A DNA stretch of 64,000 bases from Micrasema longulum. Taxonomy: Eukaryota; Arthropoda; Insecta; Trichoptera; Brachycentridae. Each line of letters starts with the position of its first letter. Position 1 is the first letter of the stretch. This document shows, piece after piece, positions 32,140 to 41,400 of the stretch. Both the position numbers and the translations under genes were made by a program. The DNA is taken from contig JAGVSM010000444.1 in the NCBI GenBank assembly GCA_022494885.1, positions 41,136 through 105,135 of the forward strand, written 5' to 3'. Below the pieces are notes generated by a model that was given only the letters and a program-made list of their open reading frames with translations, was not told where the DNA came from and made no database searches.

Positions 32140-32480
32140 ATACAGATGCCCATGATATTCTTGCTAAGGATAAGTCTTACTGTGTCTCACCGTAACTTGC
32201 GTACTAATGCTGTCTTTGCTATGAGAAATTTGAAAACAACGTCCGATTCTTTTCCAAAATCTTACTTAACAGTACAGTCGATGTGTTCCTACAGCAATGG
32301 AAATAATTTTAGTAGCAAGCGTTGTTATCACTTCTGATTTGAGATGATGCCATATCGGCTTAGATCATGCCACAACTATTGTACTTTCAAATTAATTTTA
32401 AGATTGTTTAGGTTAAGTTAATTCAATGTTTTATGTAATTAATGCCAATCTATTGGAGCTTTCGTAAGTCTGTTAATGAG
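32140..32480 (-). mobile_element. LINE 3' UTR fragment
   Basis: Plus-strand blocks AAGCGTTGTTATCAC, CTTAGATCATGC and ATTAATGCCAATCTATTGGAG parallel 19370-19530 (AAGCGGTGTTGTCTC, CTAGATTATGC, TTTATGCCAATCTATTAGGG) in the minus-strand LINE at 19170-19800. Confidence 0.45.
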
Positions 32481-32661
32481 GTTATTTTTTTATTTAAAAC
32501 TGAATAGCAACCAAAAATTAAATGAGTGGTAAAACTATGCATATATTCAAATTAGAATTAAAATTATTTATTAACAAAGTAACATAACAAAAAACAAAGG
32601 ATTTAAGACGTTAAGTTGGAACTTTATATCAAACCAAGAACCCTTTAGCAATGGTTCGACA

Positions 32662-32990
32662 TTATTGAGGTATAATACTCTCTAATAGCAAGAGTATTTG
32701 CCTCTTAAACAAAGTTTCACTAATGTAAAAGATGTCGATCTCCAAAGTGATAATGTTCGGCTGCTTGACTGCTCTTCCAATCGGCATGACCAGAGGCAGG
32801 TTGGTTCTGGAAACCGGGAGGTAAAACAGTTTGTGCTGACGCTGTCGGAGATAGCCATCAGGAATATAAAAATTGATACTCTCTAAAATGGCCGAGTTAT
32901 CGATGAAACCCCTTAACAGTCTGAAAAAATGGGTCAGTGTAGACCCATCCCTTCTAAGTTGCAAACTATTGGTCCCAAGCATACCCAAGA
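32662..32990 (-). mobile_element. LINE 3' end, TNLP-MP family
   Basis: The minus-strand frame reads GTNSLQLRRDGSTLTHFFRL, LRGFIDNSAILESINFYIPD, GYLRQRQHKLFYLPVSRTNL, PLVMPIGRAV, ITLEIDIFYISETLFKRQIL. It is open for more than 100 codons and is the best-preserved copy of this family (others at 2400-2800 and 61050-61300). The RR motif, IDIF block and terminal F-R-I-L arrangement are typical after the RT domain of non-LTR elements. The 5' part is missing. Confidence 0.82.
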
Positions 32991-33069
32991 GAAAGTGAGT
33001 GGGATAGAGCCACAGATAACTACCATATATGAAGTATGAAACGATGTATGATCGATGCATAAAAAATAT

Positions 33070-33300
33070 CGACTAGTATTATCGACAAAATCAAGAAAGG
33101 AGTTCTACGTTAGATCGGACATTATTGTTAAACGAATATACGGCAAAATGCCAATGTTGATAGATGTAGAAAGCATACACGACTGAAAAATAAATGGCAT
33201 GACTAAATCCAACAAATACTTGAGGATGGACATGTCATAAGTCATTATTTCGTCCATGACAGGATGAATGAATGTACATAGAGTAAGCGAGGTCAAACGT
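33070..33300 (+). mobile_element. RTE-clade LINE fragment, degenerate
   Basis: Readable motifs are TSIIDKIKKGVLR, VKRIYGKNANVDRCRKH, KWHD, IQQILEDGHV and RMNECT, in the same order as GVLRWFGHVERMD, KRIY, TWHDQ, ILEDGHVKSR and RRCMNVEE in the RTE copy at 34383-35230. Deletions remove the WFGH motif and stops interrupt the frame. Confidence 0.7.
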
Positions 33301-33476
33301 ACCCGTATCTTTTTATCAAGAAACCAATTTCATCATTATGAATATCCCACAATACACCTTCACCATACTTTTTCAAAAAAAAAACACATAACCAACAAAT
33401 TATACAAAAACATTGTTTTCAATGTTTAAAATATAAATTTAAGAACCAAAATTTATTTACAAGTAAATTAAATAGA

Positions 33477-33650
33477 TCAAGTCAAAGGAGGAATCGTGTG
33501 TTAGAAATACCACACTGTAAAACGAGGCTCACACAGAGACATGCATATTTTATAGGCCCAAAAATGTTTAATTATTTTTTTAATGACAAAATTTCATTGT
33601 TTCCAAACTTTAAAAATTTTCATTCTTTTAAAAAACACGCACTATCCTGA
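33477..33650 (+). mobile_element. LINE C-terminal remnant
   Basis: A 58-codon frame reads SSQRRNRVLEIPHCKTRLTQ, RHAYFIGPKMFNYFFNDKIS, LFPNFKNFHSFKKHALS and then a stop. The pattern of R-L-x-IP, Y-x-GPK-x-N and sFKKxL is the extreme C-terminus of non-LTR elements. A/T-rich sequence with a TATATA run (33715-33735) follows. Confidence 0.65.
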
Positions 33651-33714
33651 ATTCAAACTAAAGATATAAACTGTTTTTTTCAATGATATATTTTGTTGCC
33701 CTTTAATAATAAGG

Positions 33715-34110
33715 TATATATATATATATATATATTTTTTTTTTTTATTTCCTTTTTTAATAACCATAAAAAAATACCATTTGATCTTTCACAGAATATT
33801 TTATTTTCTCTTTCTTATGTTGCACAAAAATAACAGTTTGAAAAAAAACTAATTTGTTTTTCAAAAAATTTTCTTCGTTCTAAATATTTTTTTAAATATG
33901 CTAATATGTGTTCTTGCCTATACTGATCATCGTGGTTTCAGATGTGACAGGGTTTAAAGAATCCCTGTATTTCTATATCTATATCCATATCTTTATCCAT
34001 ATCTATATCTATACCCGTACAAGCACACATACATATCCATGCACACATATATACACATACACATACATATTTATGAACATATATATTCACATATATAAAT
34101 AACCATGTCA
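33715..34110. repeat. TA and CATA/TATC microsatellites
   Basis: A TA run lies at 33715-33735. From 33975 to 34110 short ATATCTATATCC, ACACATACATAT and related units form an interrupted tetranucleotide/hexanucleotide array. The plus frame over it (Ile, His and Tyr only) is repeat-derived. 33735-33860 also resembles the LINE UTR at 19185-19320. Confidence 0.6.
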
Positions 34111-34169
34111 ATATTCCGTATTTATATTCCTGCCTTATATATATCCATGTTTACAAATATTCAATTTTA

Positions 34170-34382
34170 TTAAAATATAAACTCCTGATCGAACAGCCAG
34201 TTTCTTATTTTGCCCTTGCCACTTTTGGTAGTGCCATTTCTAAAATTGTTTGGTAACACATTAAACAAAACTGGAACCACATATTTCAGAGTTCTTTTTC
34301 CATATTTCATGCTTGTTTTTGGAAACACTAAACCTTCATTTTGTGTGAATTTTGTATAATAACCATGTTCTAATATATTTTT
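34170..34382 (-). mobile_element. LINE C-terminal remnant downstream of an RTE insertion
   Basis: The minus frame reads FKNILEHGYYTKFTQNEGLV, FPKTSMKYGKRTLKYVVPVL, FNVLPNNFRN and RNWLFDQEFIF. It shows the P-L-x-N-x-LP signature and the terminal R-x-WL. The run of leucines in front of it is encoded by the RTE microsatellite tail, not by this element. Confidence 0.65.
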
Positions 34383-35230
34383 GAACAACAACAACAACAA
34401 CAAACCATCACGCCGTTTCCCCGTAGGGGTAGGCAGAGAGGATAGAACGCCATAACACTCTATCTTGGCATACAGACCTCGCTTCCTCTACATTCATACA
34501 TCTTCTTATGCATGCACGCCGATTATTCCTACTTTTGACATGTCCATCTTCAAGTATTTGATGGACTTGATCGTGCCATGTCTTTCTCGGTCTTCCTCGT
34601 TTTCTGCATCCATCATCATTTGCATCGTAGATCCTTTTAGCCGTTCTTTCGCTGTCCATTCGCTCTACATGTCCAAACCAACGCAGCACCCCTTTCTTGA
34701 TTCTGTCAATAATGCGTGTCTCAGCCTTACACACTTCACGGATCTCGACATTTGTGCACCTATCATACATCATTTTACCACACATTCGTCTGAGGGATCG
34801 CATTTCGACAGCATTCAACCTACTTTCATCATTATTTTTCCAATTCCATACTTCGCTCCCATACATTAGAGTTGGAACTAGAACTCCGCTGTGAACTGCT
34901 AGTTTAGCCTCCTGCGATAAACATTTGTTTGCCAAAGTAGATTTTAGTGCACCGTTTACCCTGTTCCCGGCACTTACCCTCCTTTCAATATCTCTCTCGG
35001 CCTTTCCGTCCCTAGTAAACATACTTCCCAGGTACACAAATTCTTCTACCCGATTCAGAATATCTCCGTTCACGCTGATCTCACATTTAGTTATATTTTC
35101 ATCCCTTTCAAAAACCATCACTTTCGATTTATCAACATTCATAAGCAAATCGCTTTTCTTGCATATTTTTGAATGTATCACTTTTTCCTTGTTCCAAAAT
35201 GATACAGAGCCACAGAATTCCTCGAACCGG
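34383..35230 (-). mobile_element. RTE-clade LINE 3' half with (TTG)n tail
   Basis: The longest coding remnant in the window. The minus frame from about 35230 to the stop at 34408 reads LLMNVDKSKVMVFERDENIT, EEFVYLGSMFTRDGKAERDI, ERRVSAGNRVNGALKSTLAN, SGVLVPTLMYGSEVWNWKNN, RLNAVEMRSLRRMCGKMMYD, GVLRWFGHVERMDSERTAKR, GRPRKTWHDQVHQILEDGHV, MNVEEARSVCQDRVLWRSIL and YPYGETA. KSKVMVF and FVYLGS are the distal RT motifs; the catalytic YADD part is absent, so the copy is 5'-truncated. The frame is uninterrupted. After the stop comes TGATGG and six TTG repeats. Confidence 0.9.
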
Positions 35231-35486
35231 CAGCGCCTTAATAGATTTATATAGTACACATGTGTTACTCCTTATTTTGTAAATATCATAAGAGACTATT
35301 ATTTTAACGATGGAATACTGTGAACTCTGTATCAGTTTTATGTTTGTGATTGTTTTCTTATTCAAATGCGGTTTTAATTATTTAAAAATAAAATCGCCGC
35401 TTGTGAATGTCGGCAGGCACGAGAGTAAAAAAATCTAAAATTCCTGTATATTTGTACGAACACCCGGACTGAAAGAATTCATTTCA

Positions 35487-35523
35487 CATTGGTTTCAAAG
35501 CCATACAAGCTTCATAATCAAGA
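35487..35523 (-). ncRNA. degenerate hammerhead-like motif
   Basis: The minus strand gives CTTGATTATGAAGCTTGTAT followed by GGCTTTGAAACCAATGTG. GAAACC and the helix II spacing persist; the first core strand is altered. Its mirror is at 35636-35676, about 115 bases away. Confidence 0.35.
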
Positions 35524-35635
35524 AATAATTTATTAATTTTACTTGTAAGATTAATTACCTCAATATGTATTAGATTTAGTACTCAGTGGACACTGTTGAC
35601 ATTGTAAAATAATATAATACACATTAATAAATTAA

Positions 35636-35676
35636 ACCTTGATAAGGAAACTTGTTTAACTTCAAAACCGGTCGAA
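35636..35676 (+). ncRNA. degenerate hammerhead-like motif
   Basis: Reads ACCTTGATAAGGAAACTTGT, then TTAACTTCAAAACCGGTCGA. The ACCGGT-C end matches the Penelope tail at 39882-39920 and the motif at 41294-41332. UUGAUAA replaces the CUGANGA core. Confidence 0.4.
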
Positions 35677-35700
35677 AATAAAATATGTATGAAGTGCACG

Positions 35701-35735
35701 TATTACAACAGAGATGAAAAACGTTTAAGAAAAAG
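35701..35735. mobile_element. foldback family FBa, short scrap
   Basis: TTACAACAGAGATGAAAAACG and TTTAAGAAAAAGG match the outer arm of FBa. It directly follows the hammerhead-like tail, as FBb and the tail do at 8495-8501. Confidence 0.4.
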
Positions 35736-35764
35736 GACTATTAGAAATAATATAGGAATTTATA

Positions 35765-36510
35765 TTACTTTTAACATTTATTGTCCCGACACGTGTATTA
35801 TGTTGCTTAAAAACTTTCCTTATATCAACCTATTTACTTCAGATACTATTTTTACTCAATTTAGGAGATAAATTTGTGAATTAAAGTATGTTTACTGTTG
35901 ATAATAACAGTTAATCACGGGCAATATGTCGAGGCCGCACTAGGCATCCATATAAAGTTTGAGTTTATCGAGTAGAGGTCGATTAAAGTTTTCCTCAAAA
36001 ATAGTAATGTTAACCTTGAAATCGTATCTAAAATGACGTATCCAAATTTCAGGCCGCTACGACTCGCCGTTTCGGAGATGTGACGGACAAATAAACAAAC
36101 GGATTTATTAAACTTCTTAGATTTTCACGGCCGTTAAGATGCACAAAAAGTTTTTCTGGGTTATTATGCCGTGTGTCGTTCGTACTTTTTATCGACGTTT
36201 CGGATCGCGTTACAGCGTCCATCATCATCAAAAAATAAACACACACATGTATTTTCAGTTTTATAAAATAAATCTAGGCAAATCATAGAAAAATAAATTG
36301 GAATAACAAATAATAATAACAAATTATAAATACAAAGTTACATATTTAAAATTATTCATATAAATCAAAATCTATTTGGTAATTTTCGACACGAGTACGG
36401 CCCCTTGTTTTGCTGTGAACTATAGCTAACTTAATACCCAATAGTCAAATAATGGTTTTCCTACGTTTAGGCTTCTCTATAGCTTGGCGTGTTATTACTC
36501 TGAGGTTAAA
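35765..36510 (-). mobile_element. second, internal fragment of the long-TIR element
   Basis: Minus-strand blocks at 36405-36510 (AACCTCAGAGTAATAACACG, ATTAAGTTAGCTATAGTTC) and 35765-36105 (GTTTGTCCGTCACATCTCCG, AAACGGCGAGTCGTAGCGGC) match 31165-31275 and 31485-31830 in the same order and orientation relative to the element. No TIRs are seen here. A hammerhead-like module (36193-36231) is inserted between the two blocks. Confidence 0.6.
36193..36231 (-). ncRNA. hammerhead-like motif of the GATGATGG type
   Basis: The minus strand reads TGATGATGGACGC, TGTAACGCG and ATCCGAAACGTCG. UGAUGA, a GGA/TCC helix II, GAAAC and an ACGT-C helix III and cleavage site are present; only C3 of the core is replaced by A. 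Sequence downstream (AAAAAGTACGAACGACACAC) is the presumed tail. Confidence 0.45.
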
Positions 36511-36612
36511 ACACTTTTTTAAATAAATATTCAATGTCAACTATGCCGGGAATCGAACCCGAGACCTCTTGCATGGTGGGCAAACACGCTGACCACTACA
36601 CCACGTGGCCAA
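36440..36612 (-). mobile_element. tRNA-derived SINE head, family 2, well-preserved promoter
   Basis: The minus strand begins GGCCACGTGGTGTAGTGGTC and continues AGCGTGTTTGCCCACCATGC, AAGAGGTCTCGGGTTCGATT, CCCGGC. The A-box region (TGGTGTAGTGG) and B box (GGTTCGATTCC) are canonical and a TTGC/GCAA anticodon stem can form, but the acceptor stem does not close. So this is a SINE head rather than a tRNA gene. The body (ATATTTATTTAAAAAAGTGT) is short. Confidence 0.7.
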
Positions 36613-36619
36613 CTAAATA

Positions 36620-37700
36620 CAACTTTTTTTTAAAGGAATAACCCGCTAAATCTCTATTTAGAGGCTTGTCAGCATGTGGAATAGAGGGGATATGGATGGA
36701 GGTAATAAAAAATAAATTAAATTATTTTAAAACTTTCGATTGTATTCATTTAATCCTTATAATATGAGTATATACTCAAATCTAGCAATAGAAAAGCATT
36801 GCCGGGTTTCGCTCACGTACTATAAACTATAATTATCTTTCTAGTGTTAGTTGAAAACTCATGGTGAAAGTCCGTCTTGTCAAAACAAAATTATGAAAAT
36901 CAATGGACTCGACATTCTTTTACGCCTTCGTCTTTGGTTCAATACAAGTAATTTTCGTTATCGTGTGATAAGCCAAATGACGAACTTTTCTGTTATGACG
37001 AATATCACTCGTTCGTCTTTGTTCGAGAATTCTAATCGTTCACGGAAACCTGCCTACGATCTTTTATTTTTCTTCCCAGATTTATATCCAGGACTAAGCT
37101 TCCGTGTTCCTTGAAACGGTTTAGAATATCAATTGGGAAGGCAATCTTGTTAGCCTCCAAGTATTTGTTAGGAAAAGGTCGTAAAAATATTTCGTATTCA
37201 CTGTTTTCACATTTTAAATCTAATATAAGCAAGTTAAATTCAAAGAATCACAAAAAAGATTTGGTATTGTAGAGATTTTGAAAATATATTTTTCAATAGA
37301 ATTCTATAATATTTACTATTATTTATTTCGACGGCTTACGCCTTTGACAAAGTATAAATTAATATTTCATATTGAAAAACAATTATAATGAAACAAAACA
37401 CATTTGCACAAGTACAGAAAATAAAGATTTATTAAATGAAATCCGCAGAAAATAAATAAAAAATTAAGGAAAATTAAATAAGAAATTAAAACAAAGGTAT
37501 GCAGAAAAATAACAATTATTGAAGAGTTTAAATATAAAAGTATTGAAGTAACAGAGGCGATGTATCATAGTTTAAACAGTAAAACAAGTATAACACTTAA
37601 AACATTTTTATAATTTGGAAAAGAAGTGATAAAAATGTAATGATTTTAATTTGTATCAGATAAATGAAATAAATCTAAGTTTCCATGTTTGCTCGCTAAC
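36620..37700. other. unassigned AT-rich DNA
   Basis: Two overlapping-region frames (36851-37114 plus and 37032-37232 minus) have no recognised motif. Around 37320-37345 the minus strand carries CAAAGGCGTAAGCCGTCGAA, which may be a LINE-type 3' hairpin. No other structure is visible. Confidence 0.25.
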
Positions 37701-37744
37701 ATGTGGAGCCATGGAATAGGTGAGTACTGAGCATAGTTTAAACT

Positions 37745-38095
37745 ATGCAAATCAACAGCAAAATAACTATTTTGTCTCGTCCCACGCTGTCTCACATAAA
37801 AATTTTATACAATTTCAAAGTTCGGGACTGTCGAAAGATGTTATTCAATAACTTGAAAAGCAGCACTAAATCTGAAATTTCCCTTCTATCAGTAATACAT
37901 ATTAATTTTGATGCCAGTGTGATTTCAAATATTTTCTTAAAGAAAGAAAACAATATGAAATACTTTTTTCTTGGTCGTATACAATTAAATAAACTGCCTG
38001 ATGACCTTAAAAATGAAATGTCGAGTGGTAAATCTCAAAGACCAGAAATGAAGACCTATTTCTTGAATCTTTTTAAAAGTGATAGTTTTTAGCTC
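37745..38095 (+). mobile_element. LINE C-terminal remnant
   Basis: A 115-codon frame ends EENNMKYFFLGRIQLNKLPD-like sequence (actual block NNMKYFFLGRIQLNKLPDDL), then EMKTYFLNLFKSDSF. The F-L-G-R-I-x-LN-x-LP block and the FK-type end match the extreme C-terminus of non-LTR elements. The N-terminal two thirds are less clear. Confidence 0.6.
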
Positions 38096-38133
38096 AGTTT
38101 CTGTGAATAGTCTATATATTGTGTTTTAGGTTT

Positions 38134-38358
38134 ACATGTTTTTCTTTTCTTTTTTTAATATTAAGTTCACAGAATGTTTAAATGTTTTTATTTTCTTTTT
38201 TAATATTAATTTCACAGAATGTTTAAATGTTTTTCTTTTCTTTTTTAATATTAAGTTCACAGATTGTTTGAATGTTTTTCTTTTCTTTTTTAATATTAAG
38301 TTCACAGATTGTTTGAATGTTTTTATTTTCTTCTTTAATATTAAGTTCATAGATTGTT
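38134..38358. repeat. 45-base minisatellite, five units
   Basis: Five head-to-tail units carry GTTTTTCTTTTCTTTTTTAA followed by TATTAAGTTCACAGATTGTT, with unit-to-unit changes (TCACAGAA versus TCACAGAT; TTTCTTTT versus TTTATTTT). The 45-base period is a multiple of three, so both strands stay open as repetitive frames, which are artefacts. It lies in the 3' UTR of the LINE ending at about 38525. Confidence 0.9.
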
Positions 38359-38530
38359 AAAATTTGTTTAAATTTTTATTGTTTAAATGTATACTATGTA
38401 TTGTTACAAGAAATGTACTATTTTTTTTTATGTACCGTCCCAAATGAGTTTTCTCGTACAACTCCTGGGAATATGATATCATGATATTCATGTCTTGTAT
38501 GTTTTATTAATAAATAAAAAAAAAATAAAA
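38359..38530 (+). mobile_element. LINE 3' UTR and tail
   Basis: The sequence ends TATGTTTTATTAATAAATAA followed by A-rich repeats. Just before it TGAGTTTTCTCGTACAACTC can form a short stem. It is the probable 3' terminus of the insertion that begins at or before 37745. Confidence 0.5.
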
Positions 38531-38609
38531 AAAGCCAAATGCCGCTTATATAACGCTTGCATAATACCTATTCTCCTATAGGGATTTATGTGTTTTATCG
38601 TAAAAACAA

Positions 38610-39300
38610 TGTATTTTTATTTCTTCATTTATAATACAGCACAAGTGCCTTTTACATTATAAAATATTTTTTAAAAATGAGTTAGTAAGATATACAAAAT
38701 TTAAAAAATCAATATTGAAACATGGGCATAAAAAGAAAAAGAAAAATTAATTTATATACGTATATGTATGTTAGCATACAAGATATAAAAAAAGGCGGTA
38801 TATGTGAATATAAAATGAGTTAACACAAGATCGTTAGCATAAGTAGATTTTGAAAATAATTCGTTAATCGTTACTATAGAACATCATTTTTAAAATGGTT
38901 TAATTTTTTTTTGCATTTTTTGTTTCTTTTTATGTTATTTTGTAAACTTGCCAATCACAAGAGCCAGACTCTTTTTTGGCAAGTGCAACCTTAAGTGTTC
39001 CCTTTTTTTTCCTGAATGTATTGTTTATGTATGCTTATAAAGGTTTTTATTATAAAAAAAAAACATATAATATTAATAAAGAGATGATTTAAATTCACAG
39101 AGACTCGAGTTAAAAATGTCGATATGAGAGGTACACTCATTTCCTAGTCTGGGTATACGCGGTATAGGAGAGTGACGAAGATAGTTGGTTTGAGAAGGGT
39201 GACAGTAATATTATAGATAATTTTGTTTAGTTCTACGTATTGGTATATTAAGAGTTCGTAACAATCGTATTTAATATTAATGATTTTATATCAAAATTTT
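38610..39300 (-). mobile_element. LINE-derived repeat R5, copy 1, with a 3'-end insertion
   Basis: Shares TATGAATATAAAATGAGTT-like, ACACAAGATCGT, CACAGAGACTCGAGT, TCATTTCCTA and ATACGCGGTATAGG blocks with 58735-59600, in the same orientation. The minus strand ends in AGGCACTTGTGCTG plus an AT-rich tail. An insertion of about 160 bases (38905-39065) splits this copy but not the other. Confidence 0.6.
38905..39065 (+). mobile_element. retroelement 3' end inserted in R5
   Basis: Contains GAGCCAGACTCTTTTTTGGC and AAGTGCAACCTTAAGTGTTC and ends in an A10 run. The same 3' end (GAGCCAGCCTCTTTTTTGGC) is at 55430-55560. The empty site is readable in R5 copy 2 near 59378. Confidence 0.55.
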
Positions 39301-39525
39301 GGTCAGTTATTATTTCCTGCGATCCTTCAGAGTAGTAGGTAAAAAAAAATTAACAATGACTTGTAGTTTATTTGTTTTATAGGAATATGCAGTTTGAAAT
39401 TTATGAATCTTAAAAAAATTTCGTTGGACTCTTTCAACATTATTATTGTGAATTTCGTAATGTATACTACGCTGACGGTAAAGGTGAAAGTGTATTTTAG
39501 TATATGCATGTTAGTGTAGCGAGTG

Positions 39526-39562
39526 CCTTGACGAAGAGACGGGTACGTCTTGAAACCGGTAA
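39526..39562 (+). ncRNA. degenerate hammerhead-like motif
   Basis: CTTGACGAAGAGACGGGTAC and GTCTTGAAACCGGTAAAC: core UUGACGA, AAGAC/GTCTT-type helix II, GAAAC, ACCGGT helix III; the cleavage base is A. It lies within a region whose minus frame (39327-39683) is meaningless. Confidence 0.45.
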
Positions 39563-39654
39563 ACAAAAAATGTCGGTAAGTCGTTAAATACCAATATTTT
39601 CTAACATCAATCAAAATGTTTGACGACCAAGTTAACGCTTTTAACATAAATAAT

Positions 39655-39825
39655 ATTTGGCCATTTAACACACTTTGTAACATTTACTATTCTGCCCATG
39701 CTTAAACATCCACATTTCTTCAACTCTTCCCTCTATTGACTTTTACTATTTTGACTATTGTTGCAACAAATGTTGGCATAAATAACTCCCTAGGGAGGAA
39801 ATCCAGCCTGTCTAAAAACATTTTT
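39655..39825. mobile_element. foldback family FBb, partial
   Basis: ACACTTTGTAACATTTACTA, TTCTGCCCATGCTTAAACAT, and after a gap AACTCCCTAGGGAGGAAATC with CAGCCTGTCTAAAAACATTT. It directly abuts the 3' end of the Penelope-like element. Confidence 0.6.
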
Positions 39826-39881
39826 TTTATAATAAAATAAATAAAACAACTTTGTTTTTAACCACTAATTTTTATTTTTCA

Positions 39882-39920
39882 CCGACCGGTTTCAAAGCAA
39901 ACAAGCTTCTTTGTCAAGGT
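39882..39920 (-). ncRNA. hammerhead-like motif in the Penelope-like 3' tail
   Basis: The minus strand reads ACCTTGACAAAGAAGCTTGT and TTGCTTTGAAACCGGTCGGT. AAGC/GCTT forms helix II, GAAAC and ACCGGT-C are intact, and the first core is UUGACAA instead of CUGANGA. Its position right after the GIY-YIG frame ties the whole motif family to Penelope-like elements. Confidence 0.5.
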
Positions 39921-40014
39921 TTACGTAACTTATGAATTGATTCCTTTTAATTTTATTTCTATCATGTTCACTAAATACTACACGTGGGCCCAATAAATCA
40001 AGTGTTTTTTTTTC

Positions 40015-40645
40015 TTACACGGGTGGTAATCTGATATCATTATTTTCGAAGTAAGCCAGGAGAGGACTAAAAGAAATATTGTTTATTTGGTTAATAATTA
40101 TTGTTTTCTTATTATGAATCGCTTTTTTAATTTCTAAGATTTCTAAGTTGTCTAATTTTAATATTTTATTTTCAACATGAAGTACTTTTAATCTAGTGTC
40201 TTTATTGAAATTATGATTATTTTCTATCAGATAATTTGCGAATTCAGAAAAATTATTATTATTTAAGCATCTTAAGTGTTCTTTTACTCTAATATTAAAG
40301 TTTCTTTTAGTTCTTCCAATGTAGATTGAATCGCAATCATTACAATTTAATTGGTATATTCCAGATTTATTATATTTATGGACTTTGTCTTTGTGATTTA
40401 TTAACAATGTTCCTATATTATTAGTTGTGTAGAAAGCCGGTTTAATGTTTGATGGTAGGGAATTTGATAATTGATTTGAAAAAATGTCATTTTTAAAAAG
40501 AATCCGCCTCCATTGTTTACGTGGGTTTGCTTTATTTACTGTAGGAGTCGAATATAAATATATGTTTATAAGTTTGCGTTTTTGTTTTTGATTTAATATT
40601 TTATCAATTAAGTTCTCATTATATCCATTATTTTAAGCAATCTGT
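40015..40645 (-). pseudogene. Penelope-like GIY-YIG endonuclease domain
   Basis: The minus frame is open from just below the TAA at about 40637 to the stop at 40015. It reads PRKQWRRILFKNDIFSNQLS, then GIYQLNCNDCDSIYIGRTKR with the GIY and YIG motifs, NFNIRVKEHLR with the conserved Arg, EFANYLIENNHNF with the Asn-His region, ILEILEIKKA-like helix (LDNLEILEIKKA) with the catalytic-type Glu, and NDIRLPPV. In Penelope-like elements this domain nicks target DNA for reverse transcription in the nucleus. One in-frame stop in the linker and loss of the RT make this copy non-autonomous. Confidence 0.85.
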
Positions 40646-40989
40646 TTTATTGTATTAAGTTCTTTTTTTAAATTAATATCATCTAGTGGAACGTTGATTA
40701 ACCTATTTTTTTTATATCTGATGTTCTTTATTCGTTCAAATGCATCTTTTTTAATGTACCTAATAGGCCAACGGGGCATCATATTTATTTAAGATACACT
40801 AGTATCTCTAAGTCGAATTCGCACATTAGTTTTCTATTCCCGAGAATTCACTCTCCTGGGAAAAAATACACGTATTATGATAAAAAAAATCGATATACTT
40901 GTTTCAACTTTAACGAATTTTATGAACAAATTCTTCTTTAAAAAACGTAATAATAATTGTGTTTCATATATTTTTATTTGTTGTTTTTT

Positions 40990-41095
40990 TTATTATATAT
41001 TTTATACTATTTTTATATTCGTCAAATATATTCATTACCTCTGTACACGTTGAAGCCTATGGGAGGTTGATAAATAAATAAATAATATATTATTG
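40990..41095 (+). mobile_element. LINE 3' tail
   Basis: CTGTACACGTTGAAGCCTAT, GGGAGGTTGATAAATAAATA and AATAAT resemble a short UTR plus TAAA tail. It sits between the two inverted Penelope-like halves. Confidence 0.4.
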
Positions 41096-41129
41096 TTATC
41101 AAAAACATTTTTCACTTTGTGGTATGACA

Positions 41130-41400
41130 TTTCACACTTATTTGTTAATAAATTTGTAAAAACCAATTTATTTTTTTATTTTTTTTTAATTACACTTCGA
41201 CTTCTTTCTCTCTCTTTCTTTCAATTTTCTGTCTCTTTCATACAATATTTTATTTTATAAATAGCAACGTGTGTAATTATAAGTTAGTTAAATTCCTGAC
41301 GATGAGGTAGTAACCTCGAAACCGGTCGAAGTGTAATTAAAAAAAAAAATAAGTGGTTTATACAAATTTATAAACAAATAATTATAAACATATATTTATA
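41130..41400. mobile_element. inverted Penelope-like termini
   Basis: 41135-41200 (minus) and 41327-41390 (plus) are reverse complements. Each starts at GTCGAAGTGTAATTAAAAAA and runs to ACAAATTTATTAACAAATAA-like sequence. The canonical hammerhead at 41294-41332 lies at the head of the plus half. Confidence 0.6.
41294..41332 (+). ncRNA. hammerhead ribozyme motif, canonical core
   Basis: CTGACGA (41296-41302) fits CUGANGA. GAGG/CCTC forms helix II after one unpaired T. GAAAC (41318-41322) and ACCGGT give the second core and a loop-less helix III, and C41327 is the predicted cleavage base. TTC before the core pairs with GAA after the cleavage site as a short helix I. All conserved core bases are present. 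Confidence 0.6.

Larger units (their letters stand above)
39825..40785 (-). mobile_element. Penelope-like retroelement, 3' portion
   Basis: From 40785 down the minus strand has the RT-to-endonuclease linker (RWPIRYIKKDAFERIKNIRY, a QIA-stop-NNGYNENLIDKIL block) and the GIY-YIG region to the stop at 40015. About 90 bases further on is a hammerhead-like tail (39882-39920), then an A/T-rich terminus near 39830. The reverse transcriptase is gone. A diverged plus-strand copy of the middle part (41400-41615) faces it, an inverted arrangement common for Penelope-like elements. Confidence 0.85.

Noticed and set aside
33908..34102. Plus frame rich in Tyr, Ile and His
   Set aside because: Encoded by an interrupted CATA/TATC microsatellite.
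34383..34403. Leucine-rich start of a minus-strand protein
   Set aside because: The leucines are translated (TTG)n tail of the neighbouring RTE insertion.
34465..35254. Three plus-strand frames of 65-134 codons
   Set aside because: Antisense to the intact RTE frame at 34408-35230; the RTE reading explains the open frames.
36540..36612. Possible functional tRNA gene on the minus strand
   Set aside because: The acceptor stem does not close and SINE body sequence follows, so this is a SINE head.
38132..38360. Lysine-rich and phenylalanine-rich repetitive proteins
   Set aside because: Produced by the 45-base minisatellite, which is a multiple of three; no independent coding evidence.
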